Shown piece by piece: positions 1-6,888 of a stretch of 15,161 nucleotides of DNA. Made by a program: the position numbers and the translations under genes. The notes beneath the pieces were generated by a model, which made no database searches, had not been told where the DNA came from, and saw nothing but the letters and a program-made list of their open reading frames with translations. The DNA comes from Desulfobacteraceae bacterium UBA2230 (GTDB lineage: Bacteria; Desulfobacterota; Desulfobacteria; Desulfobacterales; Desulfosarcinaceae), in NCBI GenBank assembly GCA_002348005.1, contig DDYQ01000032.1, positions 1 through 15,161 of the forward strand, read 5' to 3'. Each line of letters opens with the position of its first letter. Within the stretch, counting starts at the first letter, position 1.

Positions 1-1043
1 TCGTTGCGGCCCAGGTCCACCAGCATGAGGTGTTCGGCGCGCTCTTTCTCGTCGCCCAGAAGCTCGTCGGCCAGAGCGCGGTCCTCCTGCTCGCTTGCCC
101 CGCGCGGCCGCGTGCCGGCGATCGGCCGCAGGGTCGCCCGGCGGCTTTCCAACCGCACCATGGTTTCCGGCGAGGAGCCCGCCAGGGCCGTGCCGGCAAG
201 ATGCATGAAATAGAGATAGGGCGAAGGGTTGACGAAGCGCTGGGCGCGGTAGAGCCCCAGGATATCGCCGGGGGCCGGCCCGCTGAACTCCTGGGAGATG
301 ACCGCCTGGATGATATCGCCCCCGCGAATGTGCGCTTTGACGGCGGCCACCTGCTGCCGGAACTGCTCCGGCAGCACATCGGAGAGAAGCTCCGGCGGAG
401 GGCACGGCTCCATCGGTCGGCTTTGTGGCAGCGGCGTGGCAATGCGCGCCAGCAGTCGTTCCAGGCGTCCATTGGCCTTGTCATAGACCACCCCGGCATC
501 ACCCGGCGTATCGATGAAGGCCAGCGCGACGCACATGAGGGTATTGCGGACGTTGTCGAAGATCAGCAGTTCTTCCGGGACGATGAAATGGGCCAACGGC
601 TGCTCCGCGGGCAGGCGGTTGGGGATGCGCTCGAAAAAAGAGACCATTTCGTAAGTGAAGTAACCGACCAGCCCTCCCCAGAAACGCGGGAGTTCGGGCA
701 TTTCGGCCGCCCGGTAGCGCTCCAGAATGGATTTGAGCACGGCCAGCGGATCGCCGTTGTGCACGATCGATTCTTCACCGCCGGCGCCGGTCACCCGCAC
801 GGTGTCGCGCATCACTTCCACACCGGCGTGCGCCGATACGCCCAGGAAACTGTAACGGCCCCACTTCTCACCGCCCTCGACGCTCTCCAGCAGAAAAACA
901 GGCCCCTGGCGGCGGTAAAACTTGGCCAGCAGCGAGACCGGCGTTTCCATGTCGGCCAGAATTTCCACGCACACGGGGACGACATTGCAGCGGCCGGCCA
1001 GGCCCGCGAAACGCTCCCGATCCGGAAATCGACGAATGAACAT
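1..1043 (-). CDS. trpE: Anthranilate synthase component I (N-terminal 347 residues; 3' end outside window)
   Basis: TrpE converts chorismate to anthranilate with the TrpG glutaminase, the first committed step of Trp synthesis. The reading frame starts at an ATG (1043-1041) preceded by a good AAAGGAG site and stays open to the left edge, so the gene is cut by the window. Residues 51-54 are LLES, the Trp-binding motif of feedback-inhibited TrpE proteins. The chorismate-binding fold follows, with IRGGDIIQAV (about 239-248), FVNPSPYLYFM (about 270-280), PIAGTRPRG (307-315) and DEKERAEHLMLVDLGRN at the cut end. Reading is continuous with no frameshift. It is the first structural gene after a Trp leader peptide and attenuator (1071-1226), so both enzyme activity (LLES) and transcription appear to be controlled by Trp. 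The rest of the trp operon probably lies to the left. PabB is a less likely alternative, given LLES and the Trp attenuator. Confidence 0.97.
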   Translation of the reverse strand, partial: MFIRRFPDRERFAGLAGRCNVVPVCVEILADMETPVSLLAKFYRRQGPVFLLESVEGGEKWGRYSFLGVSAHAGVEVMRDTVRVTGAGGEESIVHNGDPLAVLKSILERYRAAEMPELPRFWGGLVGYFTYEMVSFFERIPNRLPAEQPLAHFIVPEELLIFDNVRNTLMCVALAFIDTPGDAGVVYDKANGRLERLLARIATPLPQSRPMEPCPPPELLSDVLPEQFRQQVAAVKAHIRGGDIIQAVISQEFSGPAPGDILGLYRAQRFVNPSPYLYFMHLAGTALAGSSPETMVRLESRRATLRPIAGTRPRGASEQEDRALADELLGDEKERAEHLMLVDLGRN

Positions 1044-1070
1044 GTGCTCTCCTTTCAGCTTCAGCCTTCC

Positions 1071-1110
1071 AAAAAAAAAGGACCGTGGGTTCAATCGGCC
1101 CACGGTCCTT
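1071..1110 (-). terminator. Intrinsic terminator of the trpE attenuator
   Basis: Read on the minus strand, the stem GGACCGTGGG (1108-1099) pairs with CCCACGGTCC (1089-1080) across a 9-nt loop, extended by A-T pairs, and is followed by nine T residues (1079-1071). It lies between the leader ORF and trpE, the position of the 3:4 terminator in a classical attenuator. An alternative pairing is visible. GCCCGCGG (plus 1157-1150), just after the Trp codons, can pair with CCGTGGGC (plus 1105-1098) with one G-U pair. That would disrupt the terminator stem, so it is a good antiterminator. The structure is seen; its regulatory use is inferred from the trp attenuation model. Confidence 0.93.
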
Positions 1111-1130
1111 ATATTTTACCGGTAGATAGA

Positions 1131-1226
1131 TCAGCCGGGCGGCAGGTATCCGCGGGCACTGCGGCACCACAGGCACCACCACCAGTTCTCCTGGGTCATC
1201 GTCGATATTTTGAAGTTCAGAGACAT
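1131..1226 (-). CDS. trpL: Trp leader peptide preceding trpE
   Basis: A 31-residue ORF starts at ATG 1226-1224, with GAGG eight bases upstream. It encodes ENWWWCLWC in its middle, with Trp at residues 15, 16, 17 and 20. Four Trp in 31 residues, just upstream of a terminator hairpin and trpE, is the hallmark of a trp leader. A candidate 1:2 pause hairpin is GGU-CCGC/GCGG-ACC (plus 1145-1168). Its 5' arm overlaps the Trp-20 codon, so a ribosome stalled there would free the 3' arm (within 1150-1157) to form the antiterminator. The peptide itself is unlikely to have any function other than being translated. In-frame upstream codons exist, but only this ATG has a ribosome site close to the inferred transcript start. 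Confidence 0.93.
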   Translation of the reverse strand: MSLNFKISTMTQENWWWCLWCRSARGYLPPG

Positions 1227-1248
1227 TTCGGCTTCCTCGCTGCGGCAA

Positions 1249-1277
1249 CCATAGAAGCGCGGGGGAGCGGCTGTCAA
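1249..1277 (-). promoter_or_regulatory. Probable sigma-70 promoter of the trpL-trpE transcript
   Basis: On the minus strand a perfect -35 hexamer TTGACA (1277-1272) is followed after 16 bases by TCTATG, a weak -10 (3 of 6 matches). The transcript would start near 1243, only a few bases before the leader's ribosome-binding site. The position and the perfect -35 support the call; the poor -10 limits it. No TrpR-operator-like palindrome is visible over it. Confidence 0.55.
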
Positions 1278-1406
1278 TATATTTTTTAGGCCCCGCAGGC
1301 CGCGCCGCGGCTTTGACCGGCCCGAATAGCGCACGGGGTCTTCTGCGCTGGCGAATGCGCGCTTCGCAACGATGCGCTCAACGATCAGGGGACGGCATGA
1401 AATTTA

Positions 1407-1426
1407 CGAAGCGGCGTTCCGCTTCG
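1407..1426. repeat. 8-bp inverted repeat in the gap between the divergent promoters
   Basis: CGAAGCGG (1407-1414) and CCGCTTCG (1419-1426) form a perfect 8-bp hairpin with a CGTT loop. GTTTTATAATG follows on the plus strand. It sits about 25 bp upstream of the -35 of the rightward promoter and well upstream of the leftward one. It could be an operator, a weak terminator, or chance. The perfect -10-like TATAAT at 1431-1436 has no convincing -35. Confidence 0.4.
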
Positions 1427-1451
1427 GTTTTATAATGCTGTTTTTTAATGC

Positions 1452-1480
1452 TTGACAAAGGCCGGGGCGAGTGCTTTATC
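1452..1480 (+). promoter_or_regulatory. Probable sigma-70 promoter of the leader-DAHP synthase-aroB operon
   Basis: A perfect TTGACA (1452-1457) is followed by a 17-bp spacer and TTTATC (1475-1480), a partial -10. Initiation near 1487 would leave about 12 bases before the TGAGG ribosome site of the leader ORF. The layout mirrors the leftward promoter. This is the only strong -35 in the interval. Confidence 0.6.
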
Positions 1481-1509
1481 GAGCCTCAATCATGAGGCTG
1501 AGGTCGAGC

Positions 1510-1563
1510 ATGTTTTCCAAAACCGATCGCAATGGACGATTTTACTGGTGGTGGCGCATTTAG
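1510..1563 (+). CDS. Aromatic leader peptide (FYWWW) preceding DAHP synthase
   Basis: A 17-codon ORF encodes MFSKTDRNGRFYWWWRI and then stops with TAG. ATG 1510 has TGAGG (1499-1503) six bases upstream. An in-frame ATG at 1492 lacks such a site and would add six residues. One Phe, one Tyr and three consecutive Trp codons (1546-1554) near the end, followed about 50 bases later by an intrinsic terminator, make this a leader peptide of the trp/phe attenuation type. It was found by reading the sequence and is too short for ordinary gene calling. The response to Trp is inferred from codon content. Phe and Tyr starvation might also stall the ribosome, slightly earlier on the leader. Confidence 0.9.
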   Translation: MFSKTDRNGRFYWWWRI

Positions 1564-1610
1564 GCCTGCCTGCCGGTTGATCGTCGCAGCACCTCTCAAC
1601 AAAATTCATC

Positions 1611-1644
1611 GACCGTGGGCGGCTTGACCCACGGTCTTTTTTTT
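1611..1644 (+). terminator. Intrinsic terminator of the DAHP synthase attenuator
   Basis: GACCGTGGG (1611-1619) pairs perfectly with CCCACGGTC (1628-1636) across an 8-nt loop, followed by eight T residues (1637-1644). It lies between the FYWWW leader and the DAHP synthase gene. An antiterminator is visible: CGGTTGAT (1574-1581) can pair with ATCGACCG (1608-1615) over 8 bp with one G-U, consuming the 5' arm of the terminator. A competing 1:2 pairing (CUGGUGG, over the Trp codons, with CUGCCGG) is possible but rich in G-U. The 9-bp stem is identical to that of the trpE attenuator. Confidence 0.93.
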
Positions 1645-1694
1645 GGCTGCGCGCCGGCGACCGTGGAGCCCCCCGCAACAGGAAGGAAATCGCT

Positions 1695-2708
<1,014 letters not shown>

Positions 2709-2713
2709 CTGCC

Positions 2714-3772
2714 ATGCAGACCATCTACGTGGACGGCACCACCGGCCGCTCGCACATCTTGATCGGTGAAAAACTGGACCACCTGGGACGCTACCTGCCC
2801 GCGGGCCGCACGATCGTGATCAGCGATGAACGCGTTGCCGCACTATACGGGGATCGCTTTCCGCCCGGCGAGCGCATCGTCATCGGCTGCGGCGAAGGCA
2901 TCAAGACCCTCGAAACGGTCTCCGGCATTTACCGCCGGCTGATCGACCTGTCCGCCGACCGTTCGACCTTTGTCGTGGGCATCGGCGGCGGGATTGTCGG
3001 CGACGTCGCCGGCTTTGCAGCCTCCACCTTCATGCGCGGGCTGCGCTTCGGCTTCGTGGCCACCACGCTGCTGGCCCAGGTGGATGCCAGCGTGGGGGGC
3101 AAGAACGGCGTCAATTTCCAGGGTTATAAAAACATGGTGGGGGTGTTCAATCAGCCCGAATTCGTGATCGCCGACATCGGCCTGCTCCACACCCTGCCGC
3201 CTGCCGAGCTGGCCTGCGGCCTGGCCGAAATCGTCAAACACGCCGCCATCGCCGATGACGCCTACTTCGATTACATCGAAAAACAAGGCACGGCGGCGGA
3301 ACGCCTGGAACCGGAAGTGATGCTGCACCTGGTGGCCGAGTCGGTGCGGATCAAGGCCGGAGTAGTCAACCGGGATGAACGCGAAGCCGGCGAGCGCCGC
3401 ATCCTGAATTTCGGGCACACCTTCGGACACGCTTTTGAAAAGACGCTGCAGCTCTCCCACGGCGCCGCCGTGGCCCTGGGCATGGTCACGGCCGCCGAAC
3501 TCTCGCGGCAGGAGGGGCTGCTGCCGGCTGCGCAGGTCCGGCGACTCACCGAACTGTTGCGGCGCTTGAAGCTTCCCGTGCAGACCAGCTACGACCAGGC
3601 CGCGATCCTCGATGCACTGCGCAAGGATAAAAAACGACAGCGCGAGCAGGTCCACATGGTTCTGCTCGACCGCGTCGGCCACGCCGTGGTCCGCCCTATG
3701 GCCATGGCGCGCATCGAACAGTGGTTCACGCGGTTCCGCTTCCCATCGGAATCCCAGGGGGTTCGGCAGTAG
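2714..3772 (+). CDS. aroB: 3-dehydroquinate synthase
   Basis: It converts DAHP to 3-dehydroquinate, the second shikimate step, using NAD and a divalent metal. The 352-residue product has the NAD-binding GIGGGIVGDVAGF (89-101), the substrate loop VDASVGGKNGVNF (123-135), AEIVKH (171-176) with a metal-ligand Glu172, GHTFGHAFE (234-242) with His235, and His249. The ATG at 2714 lies 5 bp after the DAHP synthase stop and has only a poor ribosome site, so translational coupling is likely. The frame is open much further upstream, inside the DAHP synthase gene, but residue alignment with the family fixes the start here. Consecutive pathway steps share one attenuated transcript. The C-terminal tail (last 12 or so residues) looks unconserved. 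Confidence 0.96.
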   Translation: MQTIYVDGTTGRSHILIGEKLDHLGRYLPAGRTIVISDERVAALYGDRFPPGERIVIGCGEGIKTLETVSGIYRRLIDLSADRSTFVVGIGGGIVGDVAGFAASTFMRGLRFGFVATTLLAQVDASVGGKNGVNFQGYKNMVGVFNQPEFVIADIGLLHTLPPAELACGLAEIVKHAAIADDAYFDYIEKQGTAAERLEPEVMLHLVAESVRIKAGVVNRDEREAGERRILNFGHTFGHAFEKTLQLSHGAAVALGMVTAAELSRQEGLLPAAQVRRLTELLRRLKLPVQTSYDQAAILDALRKDKKRQREQVHMVLLDRVGHAVVRPMAMARIEQWFTRFRFPSESQGVRQ

Positions 3773-3790
3773 GCACGACGGCCCGGGATG

Positions 3791-4264
3791 CTACGGATGC
3801 GCATATGCCTGCTTCAATCCCTGGATATCGAGTTTCTTCATCCCGAGCATGGCCTTCATGACCCGTTGTCTTTTTTCAGGGTCAGGGTCCGCCATCAATT
3901 CGCCCAGCACGATGGGCACGATCTGCCATGACACGCCATAGCGATCCTTGAGCCAGCCGCATTCGATCTTCTGGCCGCCTTCAGACAGCTTTTCCCAGAA
4001 CGCATCGATCTCCTCCTGCGTTTCGCAGTTCACCACAAACGATACGGCTTCATTGAATTTGAATTGCGGCCCGCCGTTCAATGCGATGAATTCCTGTCCA
4101 GCGAGCTCAAAGACGATGGTCATCACGCTGCCGGAGGGTCCGGGTCCTGCCTCGCCATAGCGGGCAACGTTGACGATTTTTGAGTTTTTGAAAACCGCAG
4201 TATAGAAATTCACCGCCGCCTCGGCCTGGTCGTCGAACCACAGAAATGGGGTGATTTTTTGCAT
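3791..4264 (-). CDS. VOC-superfamily PhnB-like protein
   Basis: This 157-residue protein is of the PhnB / '3-demethylubiquinone-9 3-methyltransferase-like' group of the glyoxalase-bleomycin resistance fold. It starts [22 protein letters not shown], includes [22 protein letters not shown] (about 76-97) and ends its second half-module with [11 protein letters not shown] (about 107-117), both typical of the family. The conserved C-terminal [17 protein letters not shown] segment is present. ATG 4264 has AAGGAG seven bases upstream. Family annotation as a methyltransferase is not supported by a SAM fold, and the true reaction is unknown. It is divergent from an ECF42 sigma gene. VOC and DGPF proteins are frequent neighbours of such sigma factors, so it may be part of the same regulon. 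It converges with aroB, whose stop is 18 bp away; no clear terminator lies between them. Confidence 0.9.
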   Translation of the reverse strand: MQKITPFLWFDDQAEAAVNFYTAVFKNSKIVNVARYGEAGPGPSGSVMTIVFELAGQEFIALNGGPQFKFNEAVSFVVNCETQEEIDAFWEKLSEGGQKIECGWLKDRYGVSWQIVPIVLGELMADPDPEKRQRVMKAMLGMKKLDIQGLKQAYAHP

Positions 4265-4385
4265 GGCGATACTCCTTTCGTTCAGGTCATGGAAATCGTC
4301 GGTTAATTGAGTCCGGTTTCAGCCGGATCGTCGAACGCACGAACACGATTTCGGCCTGTCCATTCGGCTTTCATCGATTCATGGC

Positions 4386-4391
4386 TATACT
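4386..4391 (+). promoter_or_regulatory. Possible -10 element for the sigma gene
   Basis: TATACT matches 5 of 6 of the sigma-70 -10 consensus and lies 46 bp before the ECF42 start codon. The expected -35 (TTCGGC near 4363-4368) is poor, so this is only a candidate. The 172-bp divergent interval also contains TCCGG/CCGGA inverted arms near 4312-4326 and no obvious ECF42 -35 motif. Confidence 0.3.
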
Positions 4392-4436
4392 TCACGGGAT
4401 GCAGCGGACCGTTTCGAGCACGGGGAGGCGCTCCCG

Positions 4437-5684
4437 ATGAACCAGGGTAACACGGATTTCATTGCTGAAAAGGTGGCGACGGTCTACCGGGACGATTCGC
4501 GCCGTGTTTTCGCCACCCTGATCCGGCTGCTGGGCGACTTCGACCGGGCCGAAGAAGCGCTGCACGAAGCCTTCCGGGCCGCACTGGAACAATGGCCACG
4601 CGACGGTGTGCCGGCCAATCCCCGGGCATGGCTGGTGTCGGTCGGACGTTTCAAAGCCATCGATGCGCTGCGCCGGGACTCCCGCTTCGATCCGCTGGAC
4701 GCGGCTCACCAACCGGCCGGCGGATCCGATCCCCCGGTTGAGGGCGAAAGCGTTGCAGACGATCTCCTGCGGCTCATCTTTACCTGCTGCCACCCGGCGC
4801 TGTCGCCGGAGGCGCAGGTCGCGCTCACGCTGCGCGAGGTGTGCGGCCTCACGACCGAGGAGATCGCCCATGCCTTTCTTGTTGCCCCGCCGACGCTGGC
4901 CCAGCGCATCGTGCGCGCCAAGGCCAGGATCCGCGCCGCGCGCATCCCCTATCAGGTGCCCTCCCCTTCCGAACTGCCGGAGCGTCTTGAGGCGGTGCTG
5001 CGGGTCATCTACCTGGTGTTCAACGAGGGTTATGCCGCGTCGTCGGGCGGGTTGCTCACCCGGCCGGACCTGTCGGGCGAAGCGATCCGCCTGGGCCGTC
5101 TGCTCGTAAAACTGCTGCCCGAACCCAAGACGTACGGCCTGCTGGCGCTGATGCTGCTGCAGGAATCCCGCCGCGCCGCACGCACCTCATCCTCGGGGGA
5201 TCTGATTCTGCTGGAAGATCAGGACCGCTCCCTCTGGAACCGGGAACAGATCGCCGAGGGGCTTGTGCTGGCCGAACAGGCATTTTCCTCGCACCGCTTC
5301 GGTGCCTATACGATCCAGGCCGCGATTGCGGCCGTCCACGCCCGGGCACCGGTTCCCGCAGCAACCGACTGGGGCCGGATTGTGGAACTATACGATCTTC
5401 TGATGCGAATCGCCCCCTCGCCCATCGTCGAATTGAACCGCGCCGTGGCCATCGCCATGCACAATGGGCCTGAAGCCGGGCTGCGCCTGATCGACGCCAT
5501 CCTGATGCGCGGTGCACTTTCGGACTATCACCTGGCGCACGCTGCGCGGGCGGACCTGTGCCGCCGGCTGGGGAAAACGGCCCAGGCCCGCGCCGCTTAC
5601 GAACGCGCGCTGAGCCTGACACAGCAAGCGCCGGAGCGGCGCTTTCTCGAACGGCGCCTGAGCGGCCTCCAAGTTGACCAATGA
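4437..5684 (+). CDS. ECF42-type RNA polymerase sigma factor with TPR-like C-terminal extension
   Basis: The 415-residue protein is about twice the length of an ordinary ECF sigma factor. Residues about 20-85 carry region 2 (RRVFATLIRLLGDFDRAEEALHEAF, then PRAWLVSVGRFKAIDALRR). Residues about 115-170 carry region 4 (LSPEAQVALTLREVCGLTTEEIAHAFLV, then LAQRIVRAKARIR). The rest is a helical TPR-like extension that opens with IYLVFNEGYAASSG (191-204), the signature of the COG4941/ECF42 group. No anti-sigma gene adjoins it, as usual in this group, where the extension is thought to control activity. ATG 4437 follows GGGGAGG at a suitable distance. Two DGPF-family genes lie downstream and a VOC gene lies divergently upstream, the standard neighbourhood. 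The signal it senses is unknown. Confidence 0.95.
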   Translation: MNQGNTDFIAEKVATVYRDDSRRVFATLIRLLGDFDRAEEALHEAFRAALEQWPRDGVPANPRAWLVSVGRFKAIDALRRDSRFDPLDAAHQPAGGSDPPVEGESVADDLLRLIFTCCHPALSPEAQVALTLREVCGLTTEEIAHAFLVAPPTLAQRIVRAKARIRAARIPYQVPSPSELPERLEAVLRVIYLVFNEGYAASSGGLLTRPDLSGEAIRLGRLLVKLLPEPKTYGLLALMLLQESRRAARTSSSGDLILLEDQDRSLWNREQIAEGLVLAEQAFSSHRFGAYTIQAAIAAVHARAPVPAATDWGRIVELYDLLMRIAPSPIVELNRAVAIAMHNGPEAGLRLIDAILMRGALSDYHLAHAARADLCRRLGKTAQARAAYERALSLTQQAPERRFLERRLSGLQVDQ

Positions 5685-5721
5685 TTTAAAAAACGCTGGC
5701 CTGCGTTCCGGCGGCCCGGAC

Positions 5722-5792
5722 GCGCAGCGCCTCCCCAGGCGGGATAGAACAGCGTCCGCCTGGGCTTCCCGGACCGCTGCGCCATTTTTTTT
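5722..5792 (+). terminator. Large intrinsic terminator after the sigma factor gene
   Basis: A two-tier hairpin is visible. GCGCAGCG (5722-5729) pairs with CGCTGCGC (5775-5782), and the inner CCCAGGCGG (5734-5742) pairs with CCGCCTGGG (5756-5764). After two bases come eight T residues (5785-5792). It lies 37 bp past the sigma stop codon and should separate its transcript from the DGPF genes. They would then need their own promoter. Confidence 0.85.
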
Positions 5793-5799
5793 GAAAGCG

Positions 5800-5826
5800 G
5801 GTCGATTTCGGCGTACGCCGAACGAC
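5800..5826 (+). promoter_or_regulatory. Candidate ECF42-dependent promoter with a 16-bp palindrome as spacer
   Basis: GGTCGA (5800-5805) and CGAC (5823-5826) are separated by 17 bp and resemble the TGTCGA / CG(A/T)C elements reported for ECF42 promoters in Streptomyces. The spacer contains the perfect 16-bp palindrome TTCGGCGTACGCCGAA (5807-5822), which looks like an operator. It lies just after the terminator and about 85 bp before the first DGPF gene. The palindrome is seen directly; its role and the sigma match are inferred. Confidence 0.45.
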
Positions 5827-5912
5827 TATGGTGCAAGTATGGAATAAAAATCCCGCCACCGGAGCGGCTGGACGGCAATTCGCTTCCGGTGCGTGTCGAA
5901 AGGAGACCCATC

Positions 5913-6329
5913 ATGCGGTTAATGATTATCGTCAAAGCCACCCTAGACTCCGAAGCCGGTGTCATGCCTGAGGAGAAGCTGATCGCCGCGATGGCCGAAT
6001 ACCACGAAGAACTGGCCCGGGCCGGCGTGCTGCTGGACGCCTCCGGGCTCCAGCCGAGTTCCAAAGGATGGCGCATCCAATATTCCGGAGAGAAACGCAC
6101 CTTTACGGACGGACCGTTCGCCGAAACCAAGGAACTGATCGCCGGCTACACGCTCATCCAGGTGAAATCCCGGGAAGAGGCCGTCGAATGGACCCGGCGC
6201 TTTCCAAATCCTTCCGGTGACGGCGGACATGCCCAGATCGAAGTGCGCCAGCTTTTCGAACTGGAGGATTTCGGCCCCAGCGAGGCCGTGGAACGGTTTC
6301 GCAAACTGGATACGGGAACCGGGAAATAG
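5913..6329 (+). CDS. DGPF/YCII-family protein (first copy)
   Basis: The product has 138 residues with the family motif TDGPFAETKE (65-74), the preceding YSGEKRTF strand, and the usual LIAGYTLIQVKSREEAVEWTRRFP following it. These are small dimeric ferredoxin-like alpha/beta proteins. Their biochemical role is not established, but they are the most common partners and targets of ECF42 sigma factors. ATG 5913 has AAGGAG (5900-5905) seven bases upstream. A longer start at 5889 would add eight unconserved residues and lacks a ribosome site. It is separated from the sigma gene by a terminator and followed by a second, divergent member of the same family. Confidence 0.93.
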   Translation: MRLMIIVKATLDSEAGVMPEEKLIAAMAEYHEELARAGVLLDASGLQPSSKGWRIQYSGEKRTFTDGPFAETKELIAGYTLIQVKSREEAVEWTRRFPNPSGDGGHAQIEVRQLFELEDFGPSEAVERFRKLDTGTGK

Positions 6330-6334
6330 GAGCG

Positions 6335-6379
6335 TGCGCCCCTTAACCGTCAGACCGATGTTGGCGGCCACGGGGCGCA
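6335..6379. repeat. Inverted repeat between the two DGPF genes
   Basis: TGCGCCCC (6335-6342) and GGGGCGCA (6372-6379) are perfect 8-bp inverted arms 29 bp apart, starting 5 bp after the first DGPF stop codon. There is no T tract, so it is not a good intrinsic terminator. It might be an mRNA stabilising stem-loop. Confidence 0.4.
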
Positions 6380-6445
6380 TTTCAGTATTCTCGGTGGATT
6401 GCAATGCATCCCGAGATACCTGCGCGATCCGCGCGTGGAGGGAAC

Positions 6446-6847
6446 ATGAAATATATATGCCTGGGGTATATGGACGAGCAGAAGTGGGAGTCGATCTCCG
6501 CAAGCGAGCGCAATCGGTTCATGGATGAATGCTTCGCCTATGACGACGAACTTCGCCGCAACGGTCATTTTATCGGCGGCGAGGCGCTTCAACCCAGCCG
6601 CAATGCCGCCACGCTGCGTTGGCATGACGGAAAGGCGTCCGTCGTCGACGGTCCGTTCACGGAAACCAAGGAACAGCTCGGCGGCATCCTGGTGCTCGAA
6701 GCCAGGGACCTGAACCACGCGATCCAGCTGATGTCGAAGCACCCCGGCATCCGCCTGGGAGGCAGCTTCGAGATACGGCCGGCCGGGGATTTGGCGTCAA
6801 TGCTGTCGAAATCTGAACAGCGGCGTTCGGCATCGCAAAAGAAGTAA
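6446..6847 (+). CDS. DGPF/YCII-family protein (second copy)
   Basis: The 133-residue product begins [14 protein letters not shown] and carries [14 protein letters not shown] (67-80) followed by [21 protein letters not shown], the standard DGPF layout. Only limited identity to the first copy is visible outside the motif, so the two are old paralogues rather than a recent duplication. ATG 6446 follows GGAGGGA at short distance. An in-frame ATG at 6404 would add 14 residues with no family similarity. The 116-bp gap from the first copy has no obvious promoter, so cotranscription is plausible. The last 15 or so residues ([13 protein letters not shown]) are a basic tail. The gene converges with the decarboxylase gene. 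Confidence 0.92.
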   Translation: MKYICLGYMDEQKWESISASERNRFMDECFAYDDELRRNGHFIGGEALQPSRNAATLRWHDGKASVVDGPFTETKEQLGGILVLEARDLNHAIQLMSKHPGIRLGGSFEIRPAGDLASMLSKSEQRRSASQKK

Positions 6848-6888
6848 TGCAAACTGCAACCCAGCCACCGGCACCACGCCAGGCCGGG

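Noticed and set aside
868..1248. Minus-strand open frame overlapping the trp leader and the trpE start
   Set aside because: It reads through the terminator hairpin in another frame and lacks a ribosome site. The WWWCLW frame explains the same DNA much better.
30..1289. Long plus-strand open frame of about 419 codons
   Set aside because: It is the antisense of trpE and of the trp leader region. The minus-strand frame has full TrpE motifs, a ribosome site and an attenuator, while this one matches no family.
5894..5899. TGTCGA, an exact ECF42-like -35 match before the first DGPF gene
   Set aside because: It lies only 13 bp before the start codon, so the -10 would be inside the gene. The weaker GGTCGA at 5800 is better placed.
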